Shown here: positions 1-10,346 of the stretch, in pieces
How positions within the stretch are numbered: the first letter of the stretch is position 1
Layout: the number at the start of each line of letters is the position of its first letter
Origin: Candidatus Bacteroides merdipullorum
GTDB taxonomy: Bacteria; Bacteroidota; Bacteroidia; Bacteroidales; Bacteroidaceae
Length of the DNA stretch: 47,770 nucleotides
Direction of reading: 5' to 3'
NCBI GenBank assembly: GCA_019116045.1
Contig: DXCK01000131.1
Span: 1-47,770, forward strand
Translations under genes and position numbers: made by a program
Notes under the pieces: model-generated
The model's database searches: none
Told to the model about the DNA's origin: nothing
The model's input: the letters and a program-made list of their open reading frames with translations, nothing else

Positions 1-3000
1 TGAGCTCGACTCATGCCTAATTCCCGGCTTAATTCTTCTACGGACAAATCGCTACGGGAAATATTCTTTTCTACATAAGCAATTGCATTAGCAATCAGTT
101 TTTCATCCAAAGGAGTTATAGCTATTTCTTCCGGCTCTGGTTCTATGTATCCCCGGGGCTTTGCATTACGACTTAATTCTATCAACTTACGCATACGCAA
201 GATCAAGACTTCCAGATTGAAAGGTTTAGTCACGTAATCATCAGCACCCACAGTCAGACCTTCGACTTTTGTTTCCACAGATTGTTTAGCAGTGAGCAAA
301 ATAAATGGGATGTTCGCTGTCTGTTTATCGGACTTCACGCGTCGGCACAATTCTTTTCCATCCATAACAGGCATCATCCAGTCGCACAAGATTAAATCCG
401 GATGAGTTTTCCGAAGCATCTCCAATGCTTCTTGCCCGTTTCTGGCAGTTTCCACAGAGAAATACAAATTCATAGTATCTTTCATGAACTCCACAAAATC
501 ATCACTATCGTCCACTATCAGAACCAGTGGTTTCCCTTTTCTTACCTTTGACATCGGACGCTTATCTACCGTGTCCGCAGATGCTTCCTGCGTTTTGTCC
601 GGCATCTGTTCTGTGGCGGTGGGTATGAGTTCTGAAACGACAGCGACATGCTTCACTGGAATCTTTACCACGAAAACGCTTCCTCCGCCTGCATTATCAA
701 CTACTTGTACCGTTCCTCCATGCAAAGACACAAAATCGCGCACCAGACTAAGTCCGATGCCACTTCCTGTGGAAGCATGCTGCTCTTCGAAATGTTCTAC
801 TTGATAAAAGCGCTCAAAAACGTGTTCCTTATCTTCATCTTTGATACCGATGCCCGTATCTGCCACTTTTATTTCCAACATATCCGGCTGGTCGTCCAAG
901 AGTCCGAGCGAAACAGTCACAAGACCGCCGTTCGGCGTAAACTTGAAAGCATTAGACAAAAGGTTCATCACAATCTTACCTATCTTATCGACATCGAAGG
1001 CCATATTCAAAGAATCTACGGAAGAATGAAAAGTCAGATGCACGCCTTTCTTTTCGGACAACATCAGGAAAGAATTGCAGATATTCTGCACAAAGGAGAC
1101 CATATCTCCTTCAGATAAATGTAAGTGTGAACCTACCATTTCGTTTTTACGGAAATCAAGCAACTGGTTCACAAGATTGAGCAAACGCAAGGCGTTGCGT
1201 TGTATCATCTTCAGTTTTCCAACTGTCTGTTCGTCTTGCACATCTTTCATCAAACTTTCCAACGGAGACAGAATCAGCGTCAACGGTGTACGCAATTCGT
1301 GGCTCACATTGGTAAAGAAGCGGAACTTCATCTGGTTCAGTTCGTCATTCCGACGGGCATCTTCTTCTATCTGACGCATCCTGTACTTATTGCGTTCATG
1401 GCGCTTGACCCGCACATAGGCCAAACATAAGATGCCAATCAGCAACAGAGAATACAGCAGGTAGGCCCAAGAGGTCAACCAGAAAGGAGGAAGAATGACT
1501 ATTTTCAGGCGAGCTTCTTCTTCACCGCTAACGCCGTCACTATTAGCAGCCCTCACTTTCAGCCAATAAGTGCCAGGCGCCAAGTTCGTGTAAGTCACCC
1601 GGTGCATGTTCTCTTTGTCGACCAGCCAATCATCATTAAATCCTTCCAGCATATAATAGTAGCGCGTCTTTTCCGGCAAAATATAGTTATCAGAAGCGAA
1701 AAACACCGTAAAAATATTCTGTTTATAGTCTAATACGACCTCCCGCGATTGGTTTAAAGACTCTTTCAGTATCACCTGCCCATCGAACGGGATGCCTACT
1801 CCGACCTCTTCATTGAAGAGTTGCAAACCTGTAAACATAACGTGGGGCACACACTCATTGTACTTAATATCACCCGGCCAGAAGGTATTGACGCCATACA
1901 AGCCTCCGGCCAGTATTTGCCCCGTGTGCAAACGCTTCATCGAGCGCTGGTTAAAATCGCAACCCTGCAAGCCGTCTTTATCACTGTAAACATGGCAGCG
2001 GAAAGTCAGCCGTCCCGTTTCTGCATTTTCTTCCGGCACCACATTAATCAGTTCTCCTCCGACACTTATCCACATGCCTTGTTGCTCATCTTCCACGATT
2101 CCCAGCATCAGTTGGCAGGAATAATCGGTATTCAAGCGTACTTCGTAGAGCGTGTCACGCTCCAGGTCGCAGACGTTCAGCCCCGAGCGGGTAGCCACCC
2201 AGAGGCGTCTGTGCCCATCTTCGTACAACTGCATCACGACATTGTTAGAGAGCGCTGATTTCCCGGAGCGCGTACCCAGAAAGCGGGTAATCTTCTTTGT
2301 CTTCATGTCCAATGAAAAGATGCCTCCCGTGGTCCCTATCCACAGATTGCCATTCCGTCCCATATCCAGCGAAGAAATCCAAGCGGAAGTCAGGCCAGAA
2401 TTGGTTGCATTATATAAGGTGAACTTTCCGGTTTGCGGATTCAGGTGTTGTACCCCACCTCCCAAAGTACCAATCCAGATGCCTCCGTCCGCATCTTCTT
2501 CCAAAGCCCACACATTGTCGTTGACCAACGAATTGGGGTCTCCGCTGCGATGCTTATAACGAACGAAACGGCCACCATCGTAGCAATTCAGGCCATTGTA
2601 ATAGGTTCCTGCCCACAAGCGGCCGCGGCTATCGCGCAAAAGCGATACCAGGACATTGCCGGAGATGGAATGTGGATCGCCCGGCACGTTTGTAAAGCAA
2701 GTTTGCCGCCCCGTAGTCATGTTCCGATGAATCAGGCCGTCGCCGTTGGTGCCCAACCAGACCCAACCGTCGCCACCGTCTTCGATGCAATGGATGTCGC
2801 CCACTTCGAGCAAGTCAAATTTAAACATGCTTTCGTTGTAAAGAGCCACACCTTTCTTGTAAGTCCCTACCCACATGGTACCGGCTTCGTCTTCGTAGAA
2901 AGCGGTCACCGTGTTGGTCGGCAGGCTGCGCCCGTTCTTTGGGTCGTTTTTCACGGAGACTGTCCGGCCGTCCGGATAAATGATTTGGATACCGCCCTGG

Positions 3001-3842
3001 TCTTTTCCCAGCCAAATCCGGCCTTTCCGGTCTTCCCACACTGCGCGCACCGCATCAAAAGGGGTAGCGCAATGCTGACGCCGCAACCACTTCCGGTGCA
3101 CCAGGTCGTAGCAGCCTATGCCACGCATGCCACAAATCCAGACACGGCCGTTTCTGTCGGCATAAAGGGAATAGGCGCATGTCTCGGGGCCGCCCATGAA
3201 ATCAGCAAAGTCATTCTCCGCCCACTTCAGTTCCAGCGAAATCATGTCCACGTAATACAGTCTTCCGGCATCGTCCACGGCCAGCAATCCTTCCCCGCAA
3301 TCGGCAAAGTCTGTCAGGGTGACGTTTTTCAGGGATTCCGAAATGTTATCGAGCAGACGTGCTTTTGCCGTACCTTCCTTGTAATGATAGAATTGTTTGT
3401 TCCAGGAAAAGTACAACCAAAAGTTTTTATCGGCATCAATATGGATATGTGTCGGCTCACCGCTGATGCCGATGTTCCACATCCATTCGTCGATGTTGCA
3501 GTCGAAGCTGTCCGTAACGGGATTGTACAAAGCATACCCGCCGTCAGTATGTATCCACAGAAAGCCATCCGCATCTTCCTGAATGGTATTAATGTAGTTG
3601 TCCGGCAAAGGGATGGAGTCGTTGGAATCGCTGCGATAGACTTTCACATTGTAGCCGTCGTAGCGGTTCAGTCCCGAAGCCGTGGCAAACCACATGAACC
3701 CCTCGGAATCTTTGTAAATGGCATTTATCTGATTGTTGGAAAGCCCGTCTTTCAAGCCTAAACATTTGAACATGTAGTTCTCTGCCCAAAACGGAAGGCA
3801 AAAAAGCAAGCAAAAACTTAATACTAAGGACTTTTTTTTCAT
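1..3842 (-). CDS. Hybrid two-component system sensor/regulator (HTCS), C-terminus cut by window edge
   Basis: The frame is open from ATG at 3842 to the left edge (1280 codons). After a signal peptide come many Reg_prop/beta-propeller repeats (roughly residues 20-680), a Y_Y_Y-type domain and one membrane segment near 780-805. The cytoplasmic part has a HisKA domain with the H-box SHELRTP near 848, a HATPase_c domain with a DTGIGI G-box, a receiver domain starting VLIVDDSDD near 1108 with the phospho-acceptor in LILCDWMMPV near 1153, and the start of an AraC-type helix-turn-helix (SVEELSRELGMSR). Only about the last 60-70 residues should be missing. In Bacteroides such proteins sense oligosaccharides in the periplasm and switch on adjacent carbohydrate genes. 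It lies 143 bp downstream of the GH2 gene on the same strand, so that GH2/GH5/GH43 set is the likely target. The ligand cannot be read from sequence. Confidence 0.95.
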   Translation of the reverse strand, partial: MKKKSLVLSFCLLFCLPFWAENYMFKCLGLKDGLSNNQINAIYKDSEGFMWFATASGLNRYDGYNVKVYRSDSNDSIPLPDNYINTIQEDADGFLWIHTDGGYALYNPVTDSFDCNIDEWMWNIGISGEPTHIHIDADKNFWLYFSWNKQFYHYKEGTAKARLLDNISESLKNVTLTDFADCGEGLLAVDDAGRLYYVDMISLELKWAENDFADFMGGPETCAYSLYADRNGRVWICGMRGIGCYDLVHRKWLRRQHCATPFDAVRAVWEDRKGRIWLGKDQGGIQIIYPDGRTVSVKNDPKNGRSLPTNTVTAFYEDEAGTMWVGTYKKGVALYNESMFKFDLLEVGDIHCIEDGGDGWVWLGTNGDGLIHRNMTTGRQTCFTNVPGDPHSISGNVLVSLLRDSRGRLWAGTYYNGLNCYDGGRFVRYKHRSGDPNSLVNDNVWALEEDADGGIWIGTLGGGVQHLNPQTGKFTLYNATNSGLTSAWISSLDMGRNGNLWIGTTGGIFSLDMKTKKITRFLGTRSGKSALSNNVVMQLYEDGHRRLWVATRSGLNVCDLERDTLYEVRLNTDYSCQLMLGIVEDEQQGMWISVGGELINVVPEENAETGRLTFRCHVYSDKDGLQGCDFNQRSMKRLHTGQILAGGLYGVNTFWPGDIKYNECVPHVMFTGLQLFNEEVGVGIPFDGQVILKESLNQSREVVLDYKQNIFTVFFASDNYILPEKTRYYYMLEGFNDDWLVDKENMHRVTYTNLAPGTYWLKVRAANSDGVSGEEEARLKIVILPPFWLTSWAYLLYSLLLIGILCLAYVRVKRHERNKYRMRQIEEDARRNDELNQMKFRFFTNVSHELRTPLTLILSPLESLMKDVQDEQTVGKLKMIQRNALRLLNLVNQLLDFRKNEMVGSHLHLSEGDMVSFVQNICNSFLMLSEKKGVHLTFHSSVDSLNMAFDVDKIGKIVMNLLSNAFKFTPNGGLVTVSLGLLDDQPDMLEIKVADTGIGIKDEDKEHVFERFYQVEHFEEQHASTGSGIGLSLVRDFVSLHGGTVQVVDNAGGGSVFVVKIPVKHVAVVSELIPTATEQMPDKTQEASADTVDKRPMSKVRKGKPLVLIVDDSDDFVEFMKDTMNLYFSVETARNGQEALEMLRKTHPDLILCDWMMPVMDGKELCRRVKSDKQTANIPFILLTAKQSVETKVEGLTVGADDYVTKPFNLEVLILRMRKLIELSRNAKPRGYIEPEPEEIAITPLDEKLIANAIAYVEKNISRSDLSVEELSRELGMSRA

Positions 3843-3985
3843 ACGAGCGGTAATCAAAGGTGTTCTTTCTGGGAAGCAAAAAAAACAAAAAACAAGGAGA
3901 AAAACAAGGAGGAAAATGCTTTTTTGCCCCACACGTTCCGGGCTTTCTCCCCCCTTATTGTATCTCTACTTTCACTGCGAACGGT

Positions 3986-6004
3986 TCATAAGTCTGTCCT
4001 ATCCGCTAAGAACCAGGTGCAACGGTCTTCCCCGTATTTGTTCTTTAACAGCAACTCATTTTTTCCTTCGCGCAGACGCACGTTTTTCCATTCCATCACG
4101 TTCACTGCGTCAGGCACGGCTTCCCCTAACGGCTCGCCATTGAGGAAAAGCTCTGCCGGACCGCTGTTGCTGAAGGCTTGCACCGTCGTCACGGACCGGG
4201 TACGGCGGTCGGCGCGGCGCCCGGCCAGGTAGACGAACTTGTCTTCGGTATTCCAGTTGGCTTTGTAGAAATAGAAGGCATCTTTCTTGATTCTCCGGTC
4301 AACGGTGACCAGGCCTTTGTCGTTGCGCCCGGGGTCGGAACCTTCGCGGCGACCGGCGGCCGAGAAGTCGAACATACACCAGACGAAGTTGCACCAAAGG
4401 TAAGGCCGTGCCTTCAGTTGACGCCAATTCTCGATGTGGTAATAGGTCTGCCAGTTCTCCGGATGCCAAGGGCCTCCGGCAGTCGGCCGCTCCAGTGTGT
4501 CGGCCTGTTGGAAGGGGCTGCCTCCCGCACCATATTCGCTGATGCCTATCTTCCGTTCCGGGTGGGCGGCATGTTCCCGGTCCAGCCACTCGCCCATCTG
4601 GTCCGGCTCGCCGTCATACCAGCCGAAGTAACGGTTGAAGGCTATCAGGTCGGTAAACCCATTGAAGTCATCCTGCTGGTTGCTGGCGCCCATAGTCAGA
4701 CGGGAGGGGTCAAGGCTGTGGGCCAGTTCATGCAGTTCCTGGGCCATCGCCGAAGGACGGTCCAGCCAACCGGAATTGATTTCGTTGAACAGTCCCCAAG
4801 CCAGGATACAAGGATGGTTGTAGTTCTGGTAGATGAGCTCCTTCAGTTGTTGGCGCAGGTTGTCGGCATAGGCCGGATGAGCGACATAGACGTTGACAAA
4901 GGAAATTTCGGCCCAGGCCACCAGTCCACGGCGATCCATCTGGCGGTGCACGTACTTGGCCTGTGGGTAGTGTGCGAGACGCACGGCGGTGCAGCCCATT
5001 TCCTGCATCAAGTCCAGGTCTTCGTCGTGGTCGGAGGGATAGAGGGCGACGGCCCGTTCGGCCCGTTCCTGGTGACGGCAGACACCATTCAGCCGATAGG
5101 GATGTCCGTTCAGGAAGAAGCCTTGCTCCGGGTCGGCGTGGTAGTAGCGGAAGCCTATCTCCTCGGTGCGGCGGTCTATCTCCTGTCCGTCGCGGCGGAG
5201 GATGACCACGGCTTCATACAGGTGCGGGTCGCGCACGCCGTCCCAAAGATGCGGCCGTTGCACGGTTGTCTCCGCACAGGCCCGGCCGTCGGGCGTAAAG
5301 TCGCGGACGGTGGCGGTATGAATCTGCCGGCCTTCGTCCCAAAGTTGGAACTCGACTTCACAGCCATCCAGCGTGGTATTTTTGTGCGACAGCAAGGCTT
5401 CCATCCGCAGGCGGGCACTCCGCTCGCTCACTTCGCTCTGGGTGAAGAAGACGCCTGACGAGGCATAGAAATCGGGGGCGATGCACACCTCGTCCGTCAC
5501 CAGCAACTCCACGCCGCGGTAGAGGCCGCCCGGCTGGGTGAAGTCGCCGCAGATGGGCGCAATGTCGAAGGAGGCGGCGTTGTTGACATAGATGGCCAAC
5601 TCGCTCTCTTGGCCGGGTTGCAGGAAGTCGGTCAGTTCGGCCACGAAGGCGGTGTATCCGCCACGGTGCTGCATGACGAAACGTCGGTCTACAAAGACGT
5701 CGGCCACGGTCTGGGCTGCCTCCACGCGCAGAAAAATGCGTTTGCCAGCCCAGCGGGCGGGCACAGCCAACGGACGGGCGTAGCGACACAGGCCGCGGTA
5801 GTAGTCGGCGGTGCCATACATGGCGTCGCCCTTGTTCCAGGTATGGGGCAGGTCGACGGTCTGTACCTCGCCCACGGGTTGGAATCCATGGTGAAACGTC
5901 CAGCCGCGGTTCAGGGGATAGACCTCGGCGGCGGCGCAGGGCAGTTGCGAAGCCAGAACGGAAAGACAAAAAAACAGGCAGAAAGACAAGAGCTTCTTTT
6001 TCAT
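3986..6004 (-). CDS. Glycoside hydrolase family 2 protein (beta-galactosidase-like)
   Basis: 672 residues with an N-terminal signal peptide (cleavage likely after the AAA near residue 26), so secreted or periplasmic. The order is GH2 sugar-binding domain (DLPHTWNKGD), immunoglobulin-like domain, then TIM barrel. The acid/base Glu is in AWGLFNEI near residue 404 and the nucleophile Glu in GISEYGAGG near 489. GH2 enzymes remove terminal beta-galactose, glucuronate or mannose; beta-galactosidase is the best guess, but specificity cannot be decided here. The protein is short for the family and stops after one beta-sandwich past the barrel. It sits between the GH5 gene and the hybrid sensor on the same strand. 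The intrinsic terminator at 6203-6234 and its own promoter-like box at 6066-6073 suggest a transcript separate from GH5. Confidence 0.92.
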   Translation of the reverse strand: MKKKLLSFCLFFCLSVLASQLPCAAAEVYPLNRGWTFHHGFQPVGEVQTVDLPHTWNKGDAMYGTADYYRGLCRYARPLAVPARWAGKRIFLRVEAAQTVADVFVDRRFVMQHRGGYTAFVAELTDFLQPGQESELAIYVNNAASFDIAPICGDFTQPGGLYRGVELLVTDEVCIAPDFYASSGVFFTQSEVSERSARLRMEALLSHKNTTLDGCEVEFQLWDEGRQIHTATVRDFTPDGRACAETTVQRPHLWDGVRDPHLYEAVVILRRDGQEIDRRTEEIGFRYYHADPEQGFFLNGHPYRLNGVCRHQERAERAVALYPSDHDEDLDLMQEMGCTAVRLAHYPQAKYVHRQMDRRGLVAWAEISFVNVYVAHPAYADNLRQQLKELIYQNYNHPCILAWGLFNEINSGWLDRPSAMAQELHELAHSLDPSRLTMGASNQQDDFNGFTDLIAFNRYFGWYDGEPDQMGEWLDREHAAHPERKIGISEYGAGGSPFQQADTLERPTAGGPWHPENWQTYYHIENWRQLKARPYLWCNFVWCMFDFSAAGRREGSDPGRNDKGLVTVDRRIKKDAFYFYKANWNTEDKFVYLAGRRADRRTRSVTTVQAFSNSGPAELFLNGEPLGEAVPDAVNVMEWKNVRLREGKNELLLKNKYGEDRCTWFLADRTDL

Positions 6005-6065
6005 GGTTGTTGCTTTTTAAGATGAACAAATCGGGGTACGGCGAAGACGATGCTTGCATTTTACG

Positions 6066-6073
6066 CAAAAATA
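6066..6073 (-). promoter_or_regulatory. Candidate -7 box upstream of the GH2 gene
   Basis: Read on the minus strand the site is TATTTTTG, matching the Bacteroidetes -7 consensus TAnnTTTG, about 62 bases before the GH2 start at 6004. I see no clear -33 TTTG at the usual spacing. Confidence 0.4.
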
Positions 6074-6202
6074 AGCATTTTTCTCCACCCCAGCCCCTTC
6101 TTCCTGTCGGGAAAAAGGGAGGCTTTTGATTCATCCGGGTATCGTATGTTTTCTTTCAGGGCGTCATTTGTTGTCCCTGCTCCTGCTGCTTGGCCTACGG
6201 AT

Positions 6203-6234
6203 AAAAAAGAGCTATGCTGAGATAGCTCTTTTTT
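6203..6234 (-). terminator. Intrinsic terminator after the GH5 gene
   Basis: A perfect 13-bp inverted repeat (6203-6215 and 6222-6234) with a 6-base loop, bounded by A and T runs, so it would work in both directions. It lies 30 bases past the GH5 stop and separates GH5 from GH2. Confidence 0.85.
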
Positions 6235-6263
6235 CACCTTTTTACCTATGAAAACTTGTCCCT

Positions 6264-7553
6264 TTATTCGGGCGCACCGTCATAGACGCTTTGCAGGGTG
6301 TAGGAGGTATCGGTCGTGAAGACGGCCTTCTTCATGGCGTCGATCATCGTCTGTGCGTCGTTCACAACATTGCCCGTGGCACGGTCGAAGAGGCCCGACT
6401 GTTCCTTGCCGGCGCCGGCATAGCCGTTATCCCAGCAGAAAGGCACGATGCCGTAGTCGTGGGCAGCCTTGAAGACGTATTCGAAGTAGTAGCGGCGGAA
6501 CTGTTCGCTGCGTTCGCTCTCGTGGCGCACGCAACCCATCTCTCCGAAGTAGACGGGGATGCCGTTATCCACGAAACGGGTCTTCAGTGCGCCGAACACG
6601 GCCTGTACATTGTCTTCGTTGCCACCCTCCACGTAAGTACCGGAAGCGGCGGTGTGTCCCCATTCGGAGTATTCGGCGGTCAGGGTGAACTCGGTGGGTT
6701 CATAGAAGTGTACGCTCACCAGCAAGCGGTTGGGGGTGGGGTCTTCGGGAAGTTCCATGTAGTCGATGGTGAGGTCTGCATCGGTGGCATATCCCGGCAC
6801 GCCGAGGTAGCGGTTCGTGTTCTGTCCGCCTGTGGCACGCACGGCGTCCACGAAGATTTGATTCCATTCGTTGATGACACCGTATTGGGCGCCACCGTCC
6901 AAGCGATTTCCGCCCTGTCCCCAGTCGCCATCGTGCACCTCGTTAAAGCTTTCGAAGATGAGGAATTCGCCTTTGTCCTGGAAGCGCGTGGCTATCTGCG
7001 ACCAGACGGCCCGGAAGCGGGCGTTGATTTCGGCACGTGCCGACTCGTTGCGGGCAGCTTCTCGGACGTCCAGCCACATGGCAGGGTTGTAGTCCGAGCT
7101 GGTTCTGTCGCTGTAGCCATCGTGGTGGATGTTGATAATCACATTGAGCCCGGCCTTTTCCGCATAACCTACGACTTCGGCCACGCGGTCCATCCAAGCG
7201 TCGTCTATCTTATAATCAGGAGCGTCGCCAATGTGCCCCATCCACGTGACGGGGATGCGCACCGACGTGAAGCCTGCCGCAGCCACACGGTCGAAAAGAG
7301 CCTGCGAGGCAGGAGCATTGTTCCAAGCCGTCTCGTCAGAGACGCCGTTTACATGTGCATCGAGTGAATTTCCAAGATTCCAGCCCAGGCCGAGGCGGTC
7401 GGCTATCGTGCGTACTTCTTGCGGTACTTGTCCGCCGGGGATGCCGCCCGTGCCGGGATTGTCTTCATCGTCATTGCAAGAGACCAAACCAAACATAAAC
7501 AGCAAACAAAGCGAGGCGAACGCGCGCCAACGCCAACGTAATGTATTCTCCAT
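6264..7553 (-). CDS. GH5 endo-beta-glucanase, lipoprotein (GH5_4-like)
   Basis: 429 residues. The N-terminus is a lipoprotein signal with lipobox LVSC (Cys26), followed by an acidic Asp/Asn/Gly linker, so the enzyme is probably lipid-anchored at the cell surface. The GH5 barrel starts with GLGWNLGNSLDA. It has the barrel His pair in NIHHDG, the acid/base Glu in ESFNEVHDG near residue 205 and the nucleophile in YFGEMGC near 336. GWNLGN is typical of GH5 subfamily 4 (endoglucanase, lichenase, xyloglucanase), so an endo-beta-1,4-glucan backbone cut is likely. The neighbouring GH2, GH43 and GH31 make xyloglucan the best substrate guess, which is inference. A -7 box lies at 7642-7649, with a stable hairpin in the 5' leader. 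Confidence 0.93.
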   Translation of the reverse strand: MENTLRWRWRAFASLCLLFMFGLVSCNDDEDNPGTGGIPGGQVPQEVRTIADRLGLGWNLGNSLDAHVNGVSDETAWNNAPASQALFDRVAAAGFTSVRIPVTWMGHIGDAPDYKIDDAWMDRVAEVVGYAEKAGLNVIINIHHDGYSDRTSSDYNPAMWLDVREAARNESARAEINARFRAVWSQIATRFQDKGEFLIFESFNEVHDGDWGQGGNRLDGGAQYGVINEWNQIFVDAVRATGGQNTNRYLGVPGYATDADLTIDYMELPEDPTPNRLLVSVHFYEPTEFTLTAEYSEWGHTAASGTYVEGGNEDNVQAVFGALKTRFVDNGIPVYFGEMGCVRHESERSEQFRRYYFEYVFKAAHDYGIVPFCWDNGYAGAGKEQSGLFDRATGNVVNDAQTMIDAMKKAVFTTDTSYTLQSVYDGAPE

Positions 7554-7591
7554 AATGATATTAAATTATTGAATGAATAAAATGTAATCTG

Positions 7592-7629
7592 TCTGTTGAA
7601 AAGGCGGATGATTCCGTTTCTTCAACAGA
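7592..7629 (-). promoter_or_regulatory. Hairpin in the 5' leader of the GH5 gene
   Basis: A 9-bp perfect stem (7592-7600 with 7621-7629) that can extend inward through G-U pairs. It lies between the -7 box and the GH5 start and has no T run, so it is more likely an mRNA-stability or translation element than a terminator. Confidence 0.4.
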
Positions 7630-7641
7630 AGCTCCGACAGA

Positions 7642-7649
7642 CAAAGGTA
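7642..7649 (-). promoter_or_regulatory. -7 box of the GH5 promoter
   Basis: TACCTTTG on the minus strand, a full match to TAnnTTTG, about 90 bases before the GH5 start. The -33 element is not clear. Confidence 0.6.
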
Positions 7650-7810
7650 AACGTATTCTTTCGAGAAAGAGGCGGCGCGGGGGAAGTATTTTCGGGAGAA
7701 GGCCGAATTATGTCAGGAAACAAACTTTGCTGATAAGAAACAAACCTTTTGACCTGCCTGCGGCCTGGCCGGACGAAGGGGCAAAGAAGGAAAAAGCAGG
7801 CGTGGCAGAG

Positions 7811-7898
7811 GGCTGCCGCCCGTGTCCGCAAGAAGCAACGCCCGTGTCCGCAACAGCCACGCCTCTTGCCCGCAGGAGGCAACCCGACCGCGCTCCGC
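7811..7898. repeat. Degenerate 22-bp tandem repeat, G+C-rich
   Basis: Units at 7811-7832, 7833-7854, 7855-7876 and, weaker, 7877-7898. Units 1 and 2 share CGCCCGTGTCCGCAA exactly; unit 3 keeps the frame with CGCC...CCGCA. The 22-bp period is not a multiple of 3, which argues against coding. Related units occur near 28300-28420 and at 40613-40722. Confidence 0.65.
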
Positions 7899-7967
7899 CT
7901 CTGGCGGAAGGAAACGGCAGGGTAGCTTTTGTTTCCAAGAAGGGAGGCAGATGTTGCGCCGGGGTAA

Positions 7968-9617
<1,650 letters not shown>

Positions 9618-9625
9618 ACAGACAC

Positions 9626-9671
9626 GAAAAGGCGGGAGACAGCCGGCATTAACCGCTGCTCCCGCCTTTTC
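9626..9671. terminator. Bidirectional terminator between GH43 and the small membrane protein gene
   Basis: A 13-bp stem (9626-9638 with 9659-9671) with A-rich left and T-rich right flanks. It lies 9 bases past the GH43 stop and 27 bases past the stop of the converging gene, so it can serve both. Confidence 0.8.
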
Positions 9672-9697
9672 CATGCTCCGAGAAAAGGTGCCGGATA

Positions 9698-10120
9698 CTA
9701 CCGGGCATCCGCTTCCTCGTCTTTCTTCCCCAGCTTCAGTTCGACAAGAAAAGCCACCAACAGACCCAAACCGCCCATCAGCAAGACAGAGGCACCGAAG
9801 ATAACTGCGACAATCGAATCGCTGGGATAGTACAAGTCATCGCCCGGAAAGTCTGGAATCGTGCCCCAGCAAATGGCATAGCCCAGCAAGACGCCCAGGC
9901 CGATACCCATCAGCAGGCAGCCCCACTTCAGCGCAGAGAAAGAGAAGCGGACGCGCCACCCGTAGGAAAAGCGAGGCAGCTCCTTCAAATCCGACGCCAA
10001 CATGCGCTCGAGCAACATCATCCGTTCGCGACGGCACACGAAGAGTTCAAACAGCTTGTAGATTCCCAAGGTAATCGTACCTACTACAAGTATGGGCACA
10101 AGAAAGTTAAAGTTAAACAT
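9698..10120 (-). CDS. Small membrane protein (DUF6249-like), in the ECF sigma locus
   Basis: 140 residues with three hydrophobic segments: an N-terminal one (FLVPILVVGTITLGIY), one near 65-85 and one near 103-125. A basic stretch with RRERMMLLERML follows the first. The C-terminus is charged (KLGKKDEEADAR). This shape matches DUF6249-type proteins that I associate with ECF sigma genes in Bacteroidales; the function is unknown. It is divergent from the sigma gene and its upstream region has the same GTAACC-N15-CGTCTAA promoter as the sigma gene, so it is probably a target of that sigma factor. Confidence 0.85.
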   Translation of the reverse strand: MFNFNFLVPILVVGTITLGIYKLFELFVCRRERMMLLERMLASDLKELPRFSYGWRVRFSFSALKWGCLLMGIGLGVLLGYAICWGTIPDFPGDDLYYPSDSIVAVIFGASVLLMGGLGLLVAFLVELKLGKKDEEADAR

Positions 10121-10168
10121 ACATCAATCGGTTGTTAAATAGTTAATCAATTCATTCGTTTGTACCCA

Positions 10169-10196
10169 TTAGACGCAAGGCGGGGGAAGAGGTTAC
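10169..10196 (-). promoter_or_regulatory. ECF-type promoter for the small membrane protein gene
   Basis: On the minus strand: GTAACC (10196-10191), 15 bases, CGTCTAA (10175-10169). The -35 AAC and -10 CGTC cores are typical of ECF sigma promoters. The element is a near-mirror of the one facing the sigma gene. Confidence 0.75.
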
Positions 10197-10302
10197 AAGT
10201 TCCGCTCCAAAAAGTTTTCACCCGCCGCCCGTCATCCGCCCTGCCAGGCATCCTTCCTGGCGAAACATCGGCGACACATGCGTAAATTTCCCGGACGCGG
10301 TT

Positions 10303-10330
10303 GTAACCTTTCCTCCCAGAGAGCGTCTAA
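10303..10330 (+). promoter_or_regulatory. ECF-type promoter for the sigma factor gene (autoregulation)
   Basis: GTAACC at 10303-10308, 15 bases, CGTCTAA at 10324-10330, ending 16 bases before the sigma start codon. Hexamer, heptamer and spacer length equal those of the divergent promoter, which points to autoregulation. Confidence 0.75.
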
Positions 10331-10346
10331 TGTTTGACAAAGACTT

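Noticed and set aside
2433..3761. Plus-strand frame of 442 codons
   Set aside because: It is antisense to the hybrid sensor, which has continuous domains and motifs; the plus frame shows no family motif and no signal.
4178..5458. Plus-strand frame of 426 codons
   Set aside because: Antisense shadow of the GH2 gene; Val/Gly/His-rich composition is typical of the reverse complement of a G+C-rich gene.
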